NCBI RefSeq assembly: GCF_004379255.2
Contig: NC_056038.1
Span: forward strand, 9,400,729 to 9,464,728
Direction: 5' to 3'
DNA from: Salvia splendens
Taxonomy: Eukaryota > Streptophyta > Magnoliopsida > Lamiales > Lamiaceae
DNA: 64,000 bases
The position numbers and the translations under genes were made by a program. Below are positions 11,714 through 22,161 of this stretch, in pieces. Below the pieces are notes generated by a model, which searched no databases, was not told the origin of the DNA, and was given only the letters and a program-made list of their open reading frames with translations. Position 1 is the stretch's first letter. Every line of letters starts with the position of its first letter.

Positions 11714-14554
11714 TTAAGGCACCATCTCGCTCTTGGCAAACACCCACTTCAGCCACACAATAAAGCAATGCCTTGAAAGGTGCTCTGGCAGATCCACCTG
11801 CAAAACAGCATGAGAAATCACTTTGAATTCAAACATTCTCTATATGAATACAGTCATACATTTTGTGGGTATAACACGTGAAGTTGGAAGAAAGAAAAAC
11901 ACATATATAACATGATATCTAATCATCTAAGACTAGAAGAAAGCCTGGGACCAAATTTTTTACCTAACACATTTTACCATTCTAAAGCAGAGCAACCTGT
12001 GGTGTCATTAACAAATAGAATTTTCATCTCAGATGTGATTTTATGGTCTCAGAAACTTTATGCTTCCCAACTTTTATCATCCAACATGAGTCTATGAGTT
12101 GATAAAAGTAGTTTCTACATCTTTTTATACATATATAATAATCATGTGATAAAGAATTTGGCAACTATTAAGTACTTGAGCATCTACAAAATATAGATGA
12201 ACTGAACAACTTGAAGACTGGATGTGGATTGCAGCAACAAAAAAAGAGAGTTTTTGGACTTACACTGCTCCATACAGAAGAATAGCCATCAGTTGAGAGC
12301 AACCAATCACCCACCTTGGATTGCAGATCTAGCCTGTTATTCAATATATCATGTCCAACCAACTCATCTTCATAATCTTCAGTAGGATTGAAATTTCGCT
12401 GTCTTCTTCTTTTGTGTTTTCTATGCTTCTTGCGCTTGAGGCTTACTCTAGATCCTCTATCATACTCTGATCCATCTTCCGGAAAGTCATCATCATGTAG
12501 CATAGCATACTTGTCAGACTGGCGAAATTTTATTCCATTGTTGACAAACAAAGACTCCCAGGATTCAGTCTTGTGAAATTCTCGTGATAGCCAATAATAT
12601 ATCGCCCAGGACTGCACACCCAACCTTTTTATGACGACTAAGGGGTTGCTATTTAGGCCTTCTTTCAATATTATTGCCAAATCATTGGCATGATTTGACA
12701 GTTCACAAAGCTGAGAAACCACATCCTTTATCTTTTGTTTTTGTTCCTCGCTACCTTCTTCCTGAACAAGCCTCAGGAGATGGCGACCTTGACTAGTCAC
12801 AGCAGTAAGCAGAAGTAGCTGATCTATGGTAGTAGACGCACTGTATTTTGAAAGTATCGCTTCAAACCATTCAGATGCACTGCCAAGCCCAACTGTTTCT
12901 GATTTTTGTGTAAGATATTTTGGTACCAGATCCAGGAAATGACACAAATCATGCTCTTCGAGAATGATCAGAAGGTGATGGCATAAGAATGAGAAAGATT
13001 GCTCCATGAGGAATTCATCAATAACTTCCCAAACTTCTTCTAGTTCCTCCTCATACATCAGGTCAGTAAACAAGTCAACAAAATATTGTGTATCACTCAG
13101 CAAAATGCTACCATCCTTTAACGACTCGGAGAACTCGCGGGATGACCAGAATTCAGGTACATACTCAAGAAAATTATCAACAGTTCGCAGAACATCTAAA
13201 TCAAGGAAATAATGGGGCTTCGTTGCAACCATGGCAGGAGACTGCCCATGTTTACCTTTCCACTCCAGCTCCTCCCAACAAATATCTCGGTTTACAAAAG
13301 CAAACTGGGATAATGCTTTAGCACCTTTTCCATGATCTGAGCCACCAGTACCAGCAAAATTAGAGAACCACTGTAGGATGCGCCTAGAATTTCCTGGAGA
13401 CATAAATGGGTTAGGATTCATAACAATGAGCCAGCCAATTGAAAATTTGTATAAGAGTAGTACCAACAATTTAATTAACAATAAATATGTAAATTTAACT
13501 ATATACGACATGCCATTTAAAATTGCTATGAATGTCTAAGGATCCTGACAAAATGCCGTTTTGATCTGATCAACTAAACATACTACACATGTGCACTCAA
13601 GGACTGAAAATGGAAGAAAACTATAGATTATTTCTAATTGTTGGCATTTACATATGGATGCGATTATAAACATCAAACTGTTTCTTTGTAGTTAGGGGGT
13701 AATACAACATAATGTCTGAATTCAGACAATCAGCGGGGAAGTCATAAATAGCAGGTCAATGCCATCCAAACAATTTAAGCTTCCATAATTAGAACCCTTA
13801 AACAGAATCCAGCTGTTTGCCATTCAGATAACCACAATTAGAACCCTTAAAAAGAATCCAGTTTTTTCCCATTCAGATAATGATAGTCATAGTCGACATG
13901 GAAAAACTGAGTATAAACTATAATGCCATAGAGAAAAACAGTCATCAGTTGTTCATCAAATAAAAATAATTACCAATCAATATAATCATTAATCAAAGAT
14001 CATTGAAGTAGCCCTAAAATACTTCTTCATGTATATCTTTATAAATTAAAATGTTATGCATGCCACTGAAATTCCAGTTAACACTCCTGAGATACAATGC
14101 ATCCTAATATATCAAAGATGGGCTCAGTAAATAATCCGTGGAAGATTTATTAGAAAATTTATATCAATCCAATGTCGCAAGAAATTTATAGTCAAAATCA
14201 GCACTTGCCTTTAAAAAAATTCTCCAGCTTGCAGCATTTCCTTGCTATTATAGGCCCCATCTTTTGTGGTTGTTTCTGAAAGATCAATTGCAGAAGTTGT
14301 GATGCTAAGTTCCACTTAATTGGCTTGGATCTCAATAGGCTCAGAAATAAGTCTCGTTGGTGGTGGGGGCGGATGGAGTTTATGCCTGATATTGTGTTAC
14401 AGAGCCACAGCCGAGATTCTGATCGGCTTCCTGATGAAATAAATGACCAGATTGATTGTTCTAATTCATCAAGAAGTGATATTCTCTGCTTACTATATTC
14501 ATCATTCCTGGTGTCATGGTCCCAGGCAGGCTCGCAAAGGAAAAGCTGAAGCAT
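11714..14554 (-). CDS. Unrecognised plant protein with basic NLS-like tract (519 aa)
   Basis: Three coding exons join in phase: 14554-14209, 13393-12264 and 11797-11714, giving 520 codons with stop. The first intron begins GC (AAAG|GCAAGT), a rare but accepted GC-AG type, and phase is kept across it. The second is GT-AG. I do not recognise the family. The protein is mostly acidic-helical with no transmembrane segment. Near residues 415-430 a strongly basic stretch (KRKKHRKHKRRR) is flanked by acidic patches (DDDFPEDGSEYD and EDYEDE), which suggests nuclear or nucleolar location. The C-terminus is the short exon reading VDLPEHLSRHCFIVWLKWVF. An untranslated 5' exon probably lies at about 15150-15215 (donor CCAG|GTATGT), spliced to 14571. 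The frame is open upstream of 14554 but has no earlier ATG. Confidence 0.8.
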
Positions 14555-14571
14555 TTCTGCAGCATCACAAA

Positions 14572-15585
14572 CTATAAAAATTAAAAACCTCCTTACTAAA
14601 TACTAATCCAGCAAACAAAATCAAGGCATTTATCAAGCCATGCTCAAGTATCGAGCATAAGCATGATATTGTGACATAACTCCATCCAACAACAAGAAAG
14701 TTAATTCATAAATCTACGATTCTGAATGGTCGCGTAAATGCTTAGATGAGAAGGCCTTAAGCATAAAATTTTACTCACTAACAAACACAGCACCTCGCGA
14801 GTATACAACTTTTCACTTCCTAGGCAGCAAAGAATCATAAACAAAAGGTTTCAACAATAATTCCTTACTTGGTGGGGGCAAAAATAACGAAAACAAACTC
14901 CATGCGAATTACCACAACTATCCTACAATTTTACTGCAGTTGCAGTTGGAGTATATATCCACACAGTCACAATCACAGAAATCTCCGTAGAAATTAGTCA
15001 ATTACCACTGTCCTTGCACCCCGAATGAACATAGACACCAAATTCGAAGAAAAAAAGTCGAGCGCAATTCAAAATGGATGGTTAATAGATCAATCCGCGG
15101 GAAAAAAGAAGAAGAAAATTAGCAATATAGCAATAATGACAACACATACCTGGAAATGTGGAAGCCCTTGCACAAGAATTTCGGCTGAATTTAGGGTGGA
15201 GAATTAGGAAAGGGAGAGAGCAGAATCGCAAGCACAGGTGCAGTTTCTAGCTCCACGAATAGATTAATGAAGTTAATAATCCGGCCAATTGGATCTATTG
15301 ACCGGCCACCGCCATGAATGGTGGCTGTAACCTCGAACTAAATGGGTTTTGGGGTTAGCTTGAATTTTTCATGGACACACATAGACGCGATACCCATAAT
15401 TCAATATTCTTTCTCTTGACAAATTACACTTATTAATATTTTAATCCATAATTGACTCATTTAGTCCGATTTTATTCAATTTTTTTGTCTTTTCTCTTTT
15501 GCTTTATTTATTTATTCTTTTCTTATTCGCAATCTTATTCTATTAATTTCTCATTAAAATTATATTAATTTATGAGACTATTATT
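14572..15585. other. 5' intron, leader and promoter region of the minus-strand gene
   Basis: The DNA from 14572 to about 15149 fits a 5' UTR intron, with an acceptor TTTTTATAG just before 14571. About 15150-15215 fits a non-coding first exon. Beyond that is the presumed promoter and intergenic DNA. No gene is seen. Confidence 0.45.
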
Positions 15586-16184
15586 GAGCATCCACAATAG
15601 CGGACGTCCCGGCGAGGGGGTCGTCCGTCCGGGATGTCCACTATTGGGGCGGACGTCAGGTCGACAGACGTCCGGGACGGATGAGAGGTCGTCTGCGGTC
15701 ATGCGTGGACGTCTGTCGAGATGTCCGTCTCTCGTCCGCTATTGTGGTGACTCGACGGACGTCCCGGCGGACATCCCAATTTTCGTTTTTTTTTCATAAT
15801 TCTATATTGGCTCGTTGCACTTCGTTTCATTTGCCCTACGGACGAGCGACCGGCTAACGCATGTATTATCATGCACAACATGATCGTCGAAAATGAAGGC
15901 CTAAAACAAAAACATAACATACCGTCGGGCCCCATTCGGCTAGCGGCAAACTATATAGACTCAAGGCATACTAACTACTTTGTTTGAATCGTTTTTTTTA
16001 TATAATGAAATTATTATTGCACTTTCTTCATCCGTATTCGTGTCGAAATTTTAATTCCGTAATTGCATATTTGTGAATTTGTGAATTTTTATTATTGTGT
16101 TTGTCGGCCAGGATGTCCTTGGGGATGTCTGCTATTGTGCAGTGGGATGTCCTTATGACGTGGCAGTGCTGTGGGATGTCCTTA

Positions 16185-18026
16185 GAGCATCCATAGTGGT
16201 GCGGATGTCCCTGCGGACATCCCAAAAACACCTCATGTCACGTCTTAAGGACCTCCCACTGCACTGACACGTCATAAGGACATCTCATTGCACAATGGCG
16301 GACATCCACAATAAAAAAAAAATTTCAAATTCACCAAATTAAACAATTTACGGAATTAAAATTTCGACACGAATACGGACAGAGAAAGTGCAATGATAAT
16401 TTCATTAAATAAAAAAATAAAAAATTGCATTTCAACAAAAAAAATACTAAACAAATTACATTATAAACATCAACGACGACCTATCCACGTCCATAGCTCT
16501 TCAATTATATCATTCTGAAGTTGAATATGGGCATGTCGTTGGCGCATGTCGGCAAATGCACGGACCCGATCGGCCTCTTCATGGGGTATCCCCATACGTA
16601 CATTGGCGGTGGCCACGTCGTGGCTTGGACCGGCAGCATCAACATTATCATTGGCCCAATCAGTCAATGCTGAACCTTCGTCTTCGACAATCATGTTGTG
16701 CATGATAATACATGCGTACATGACATCAGCGATGTTGTCAATATACCACAGCCGTGATGGACCCTTCACTGCCGCCCATCGAGCCTGGAGCACACCAAAT
16801 GGCCGCTTCACATCCTTGGGCGCTGCCTTCTGACGACCGGCAAAATAGATCTTCTTTTCGTCTGTTGCGCATCTGATCGTCTTCACAAAGACGGGTCACA
16901 TAGGGTATATCCCATCCGCCAAATAATAGCTCATATTGTGCTGGTTGCTGTTGGCGACAAAACTGACGGCCAGACCAACGCCCATGCACTGCTCGTTGAA
17001 AAGAGGCGACGACTGGAGGACGTTGATGTCGTTGTTCGACCCGGCTACTCAAAAATACGCATGTCAAATCCATAGCCGGTAGTCAGCTACCGCTTCAAGG
17101 ATCATCGTGGGATTCTTGCCCTTGAAACCGGTAGTGTACACCCCTTTCAAGGCGACGGGGCAGTTCTTCCACTCCCAATGCATACAATCTATGCTGCCCA
17201 ACATTCCCGGAAACCCGTGCTGACTCCCGTGTATATCCATCAGAGCCTGGAAATCTTCGGGGGTAGGCTTCCGAAGATACCTATCCCCGAATATCTCCCT
17301 AACGCCTCACAAAAATACTGCAGGAATTCGCAGGCAGTCGTCTCGCGATGTGGAGGTACTCATCGAACATGTCGGTCGCGCCTCCGTATGCCAGCTGCCT
17401 GATTGCGGCAGTGCACTTCTGTATGGGCGTGTGGCCGGGTTTACCAACCGCATTCTCCATCATCCTGAAATACTCGTATCGACGCTCTAAAGCGCCCACG
17501 ATACGCAAAAATAACAGACGACGCATCCTAAAACGTGTCCGGAACATGTTCTCCCCAAACCGCGGCTCCGGAGTGAAGTAGTCCTCATACAACCGACGGT
17601 GTGCAACGATGTGGTCCCAGGGTACTATAGCTCGACGATGGATGGTCGAGGTACCGCCGGTTGCTGCTACTGCACGGCCGCTTGTATCAAACTATTTATC
17701 TCCCTGGACGTAATGACTCGCGCCTCTTCTTTAATTCGCCGGCGTAAGTCATCAGCACCCCCACCATTACCACCCGCACCACTACCACTAGCCATTTTGG
17801 ATATACTAAAAGAAACGGAGAGAGAGAGAGAAACTTGTTAAAACAAGTGGTGCGAAGGAAATGAAGTTCAACGAGCCGTATATATAGAGTTTTTTTTAAA
17901 TTAAAAATCGGGAAGTCATCGGAAAGCCGCGGAACTCCGATGTCCGCAAGCGACGTCCGCGTCCGCCGGTCGCACGCCTATGGCGGACGTCCCGCGCAGG
18001 TCCGACGTCCGCTGCTGCGGATGCTC
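16185..18026 (-). mobile_element. PIF/Harbinger element 'B' carrying a decayed transposase
   Basis: It begins GAGCATCCATAGTGG and ends CTGCGGATGCTC, flanked by TTA on both sides (16182-16184 and 18027-18029). It is inserted inside element A. It encodes on the minus strand a HARBI1-like transposase only, with no Myb/SANT partner gene. A TATA box (TATATATA at about 17879-17886) lies upstream of the transposase start, in a leader shared with the element at 18962-21157. Confidence 0.8.
16470..17795 (-). pseudogene. HARBI1-like (PIF/Harbinger) transposase, decayed
   Basis: From ATG at 17795 the minus strand reads a Gly-rich start (MASGSGAGGNGG), then, in changing frames, YEDYFTPEPRFGE, FRMRRLLFLRIV, MLGSIDCMHWEWKNCP, GSNNDINVL, YYLADGIYP, FAGRQKAAPKDVKRPFGVLQ, and YACIIMHNMIVEDEG, ending with WTWIGRR. 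These are the ordered motifs of the plant DDE_Tnp_4/Plant_tran transposase: first Asp in SIDCMHW, second Asp in SNNDINVL, Glu expected in the VKRPFG helix region. Several frameshifts (about 17340 and 17620) and stops disable it. At least two stops replace a tryptophan expected by the family (TGG to TGA). Length (about 440 codons) is normal for the family. Confidence 0.85.
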
Positions 18027-18103
18027 TTATGAGGTGACAAGAGGTGTTTATGAGATGTCCTTGGGCTTGTCCGCCGGGATGTCCGCGGCTATTGTGGATG
18101 CTC

Positions 18104-18961
18104 ACGGAAAGAGTATTTTATACTTTATTTATATCAATTTAGTTACAATACAAAATTCAGTAAAAACATAAAATTAGATTTTATTGAAACTCAAAAAATA
18201 CATAATTGAGAGTTAGTATATTTTGAAAGCGATTTCAATAGACGCCACATTAGTGAGAGAACTCATTTACTTCCTCTAATTTTTTAGAGAATCTGATTAG
18301 TTCAACATGATTTGTTGTATAGGCTTGTATCTCTATATTCTTGATATCTAAAGAGACAAAAAATCATAATTGGATGATGAGCTATAACTGCTAGAATATA
18401 GCGTGATTATTAAAACAAAAGTTCAGAAAAAAGGTGTGGATAAATGGAAGGATGAGAGAGAATATCAATGACATAGAATTCCACTATATCAATGACATAG
18501 AATTCCACTATGGAAGGTCTCTGAGTCATCTTATAAAATAGTGTAAATACTAATTGAGGATGAGAGAGAATATCAATGACATAGAATTCCAGTATGGAAG
18601 GTGAGTCATCTTATAAAATAGTGTAATTACTAATTGATTCATAACCACACTTAGTTGAAAAATATTCACTACTCCAAGCATACCACTAGTCCAAGCATAC
18701 CGTATGGCAAAATGAGTTGGTGTGTATAAGCAATGAGTTCCTAACAACAAGTATAAACTACTACCTCCGTCCCAGATTAGGAGTCATGTTCACTTTTCTA
18801 CACTCATTTTATAAAAATAATAATAATAATAATAATAAATAGTTAAAATAAAAATAATAATAAAATAAGAGCGGAGATAATATAGAGAAAAGTTGTGACT
18901 CCTAAATTGAGGCGGAGGTAGTTTAGGCTCCCTAGTTTAGAGAATAAATTAGTTGTACTTA
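18104..18961. other. Intergenic with a local tandem duplication
   Basis: A unit of about 108 bp starting GGATGAGAGAGAATATCAATG (18450) is repeated in shortened form from 18558 to about 18637. Inside the first copy, a 24-bp piece (ATATCAATGACATAGAATTC) is itself doubled. No gene is seen. Confidence 0.6.
18771..18921. repeat. Stowaway-like MITE
   Basis: The ends CTACCTCCGTCCC and GGCGGAGGTAG are imperfect inverted repeats around 151 bp of non-coding, AT-rich DNA that includes an (AAT)n run. Confidence 0.6.
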
Positions 18962-21157
18962 GAGCATCTCCAATGGCGGACGTCCGGTCGGACATCCGGT
19001 CGGACATCGCGACGGGCGACCGGGACGTCCGCCATTGTGGCGTTTAGGGTCGGATACGGACGTCCCGTGAGGACGTCGGGTGTCCTCAGACGTCCCTGCG
19101 ACGGGCGGGCGGACGTCCGCCACTGTGGCAAGGGTCGGACGTCCCGCTCGGATGTCCGAATTTTTTTTTTTAAACTCTATATATACGGCTCGTTGAACTT
19201 CATTTCATTTGCACCACTTGTTGTTAATAAGTTTCTCTCTTCTTTTACTACAAATTTCATTTCTACTTTTAATGGAGAACGATAGGAACTCCCCGGCCAC
19301 GAGCGAGTCGCAGACTCCGGCGTTTCCCATCGACCTGGAGGGAAACGTCAGCGGAAATGCGACAACGGTTCCGGCAATGGGACAAATGGGTGGAATGGGT
19401 GGGATGATGTCCCCTTATATGTACAATTGGATGGGACAGATGGGTGGTATGAGTGGTATGATGCCCAGGGCAGCCGGGATGGGGGGCATGACCTCAAATA
19501 TGATGATGCCGGGGATGGGGATGGGGGGCATGACCCCAAATATGATGGGGATGGGTGGGATGATGCAGGGGATGATGCCGGGGATGATGGCGGGGATGAT
19601 GCCGCGGATGATGCATGTGGGAGGGGGTGGCAGGGGCCCTGAACCACTAGCGGACGATGTCTATCGGCCGGTTGTGGATACGCAGTCTACTGATACCCCT
19701 TCCACTTATGTTCCGGATACTCAGTTCACCAGCATAGAAACTTTCTCTTTTGAGGAGTTGGGGATATCTCCAGTCAGGCAGACGCCCGATGATGTGGGCG
19801 GGGGCAGGGGGAAGGGACGTGGCAAGGGCAAGGGGAAAGCCCCAGGGTCTTCCTCACGAACGGTGGCAGATGAGGAGGATGAGGAGGAGACGGGAAAGAG
19901 GACGATCTGGAGCCAGTGGGAAAACGTCGCGCTTGCGAAGGCTTGGGTTGCAATAGTCGAGGATCCTTATGTCGGTGCCAACCAGCATATTGACAGACTG
20001 TGGCATCGGATCGCTGAAGCCTACCACACACACAAACCGGCTGGGGCGAAGCGTCGCGTTCCCGAACAGTGCCGGAAACAGTGGGAGCGGTTGAGGCCTA
20101 AGCTTAGTCGATTTGCTGGCCTCTACCAAAACAACCTCCGCCAGGCAAGCAGCGGTATGTCCGAGGAGGATGTCCGGAACCGTGCCTTTGCTCAGTACCC
20201 TGACAGAGCCTTGAAACTCAAACAATTCGACCAGTGGGAGGCCTTTCTCGTGGTGAAGGATTCCCCAGTTTTGTGGGGGGAGTCGAATCGGGCTGGGCGA
20301 AGCGGACGAAGATCAACGCTTCCGGTGAATACAGCAGCAGTGCTGGTTCGCACGAGCTCCCGGAAGCCGACGAAGTGTCCCCGCTACCGCAATCAGACTC
20401 TCGCCGTCTCCGTCGTCGTCGCCCGGTTGGGCAAAAGGCTGCGCAGCGGAGGGCTAGGGGAACCAGCAGCGGTAGCGGGTCGTTCGAGGTCGAATCAGAG
20501 GCCCCTGCTCCCCAAGAAGATATCGACCGCCTCGCCCGCGCGCAGTTAACGACAAGCTTGGTCCGGACCATGCATAGGTGGCATAGCACGACCGATCCGC
20601 TGTACAAGAGGATGCTGAAGGATGTCATCGATGGATGTCGGCGCGATTTGGGGATGCCCCCCATTGGAGATGATGGCGCCGAGATTAGCGGAGGGGACGA
20701 CGGGGGCGGCACGGGCGACGGTGACGGCACGGGCGACGGGGGCGGCACGGGCGACGAGGACAGCGCGGAGTGAGCCGGGGATGTTTTTTTTTTTTTTTTT
20801 TTTATTACCTCCATCCATTAGTGAGCCGGGGATGTTGGATTATGTATTTTTCTTTTTTTGAATGACTATGTATTTTGCTTTTTTTCTAACTATGTTTTTT
20901 TTTATGTTTTATGAATATGTATTTTTGCCCGTATTTTGCTTTCCCGTATTCCGTGTCAAAATTATATTTCCGTTTTTACGTAATTAAATTATTGTGATTT
21001 TTTTTATTGCGGGATGTCCTAGTGGGAAGGGCGATGAGAAGGGCGAATTGTGCAGGGGATGTCCTAGTGACGTGGCAGTGGGATGAGAAGTTCTAGTGAC
21101 GTGGCAGGAGGTGTTTTTGGAATGTCCTAGTGGGATGTCCGTCCACCGGAGATGCTC
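18962..21157 (+). mobile_element. PIF/Harbinger element 'C' carrying only the Myb/SANT gene
   Basis: Its ends GAGCATCTCCAATGG and CCGGAGATGCTC are inverted, flanked by TTA on both sides (18959-18961 and 21158-21160). At 2,196 bp it carries one gene, the Myb/SANT-type ORF1 (19272-20773), and no transposase. Its leader (TATATATACGGCTCGTTGAA near 19178) is nearly identical to the transposase leader of element B. Its 3' end (CGTATTC-CGTGTCAAAATT...) resembles those of A and B. It therefore belongs to the same family and would depend on transposase supplied in trans. Confidence 0.85.
19272..20773 (+). pseudogene. PIF/Harbinger ORF1, Myb/SANT-like DNA-binding protein (one frameshift)
   Basis: The start ATG at 19272 opens a frame with a low-complexity Met/Gly tract (repeats of GMGGM) at about residues 35-120. 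A lysine/glycine-rich basic patch (GRGKGRGKGKGK) follows, then the trihelix-like Myb/SANT domain: WSQWENVALAKAWVAI, GANQHIDRLWHRIAEAY, RVPEQCRKQWERLRPKLSRF. After VVKDSP the family sequence continues in another frame (GGVESGWAKRTKINASGEY), ending at 20773. So there is one 1-2 nt frameshift near 20265, otherwise nearly intact. In this superfamily ORF1 acts with the transposase for nuclear import and TIR binding. Lacking that partner, the element is non-autonomous. Confidence 0.8.
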
Positions 21158-22161
21158 TTAGAAAATAAAACACCCTTCGTATCAACGCGCTTTGGGCAAC
21201 TATTATTATTATTATTATTATTATACTCTCTCTTTTAAATAAGACCCTTCGTGCTTTTCTCCAGAAGCTAAGTTAGAGAATTTGGGTTCTCTGTCCTTCT
21301 CTATTTGGGTAATTTCTCCCCCTATCTTGGTTTGATTTTGACCACACAATCCAGAATAGTTCATGGAATTGGTGTTTTCAGCATTCATTATGTGTTTAGT
21401 AGTAGTTTTTTTTTATTATTATACGTTTACTGGGTGATAAAGGGGAAAGGGGAATCGCAGAGAAGATAAGTGATTTTTGTATGTATGTCTTCTAAATGTA
21501 CTATTTGCTAGTTTCGGGGGATTTGTTTTGACTTTGAGCGAGTGAATGGTTGAACAACTGATGCGTCTGTTTTGTTTATTCTCCTGTTACTCGGTGTTGG
21601 CGCTGAAGAGAAAGTTTTCATACTTGTTAGGATGTTTTATTACTACTGATGGAGTTGAAGCTACTTGGCGAAAAAGTGTAGCTCTAAGGGATAGATATAA
21701 TTCTGGTTTAATGTATTGTATTTGTACTGTAGTTTCTCTTTTATGTGTTATTCTTGTATTCTGAATGGAAGATTTTCTGTATGTTGTTAAAATTATGACT
21801 GGGGCATATTATATCTTTCATATTTGTGTTAAGGTTGTATGCATACCTTATTGATTGCTCGTGTTTTATGAATGAGAACAATTTGAATTGTTTTCTGTAC
21901 TAATCCGATTTTCTTTTTTGTCCATTTTTGGTGTGGCTGGTTATTCAAGGCGGTGTAATAATGCTTTCACTTAGTGACATTACTTTATGGGCCTCTCTGA
22001 TGCACTGAGCTTATTGTTTGCGGCTGCTGTTTGGTTCGCTAGTTACGCATTGGTTGCACTTCTTGGAGTCTTTCAAGCCCTTGATTTTCTCCGAACCTCC
22101 ATTTCCAACTAACAGTAAAAAACCTGCAAATAGACAGGAGAAAAACAAATAGGAAACTATC
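21158..22161. other. Promoter and 5' leader of the GPN3 gene
   Basis: An (ATT)n run lies at about 21200-21222. The transcript probably starts near 21240 (AAGACCCTTCGTGC...) and has a 5' UTR intron, since the coding start is 900 bp on. No other gene is evident. Confidence 0.45.

Larger units (their letters stand above)
15586..18103 (+). mobile_element. PIF/Harbinger element 'A', internally deleted, interrupted by element B
   Basis: The inverted ends GAGCATCCACAATAGC (left) and GCTATTGTGGATGCTC (right) bound it. Its own sequence is 15586-16184 plus 18030-18103; the middle is the inserted element B. Near 15800-15840 it keeps a promoter-like stretch (TATA, GGCTCGTTGCACTTCGTTTC) resembling those of B and of the element at 18962. 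Immediately after, at about 15859-15900, comes a short plus-strand piece of transposase C-terminus (ACIIMHNMIVENEG), matching B's ACIIMHNMIVEDEG. So most of the transposase was deleted. No clear target duplication remains outside (ATT versus ACG). Confidence 0.7.

Noticed and set aside
19348..20031. Minus-strand open frames opposite the Myb/SANT gene
   Set aside because: They are shadows of the GC-rich plus-strand coding sequence with low-complexity Ser/Pro translation.
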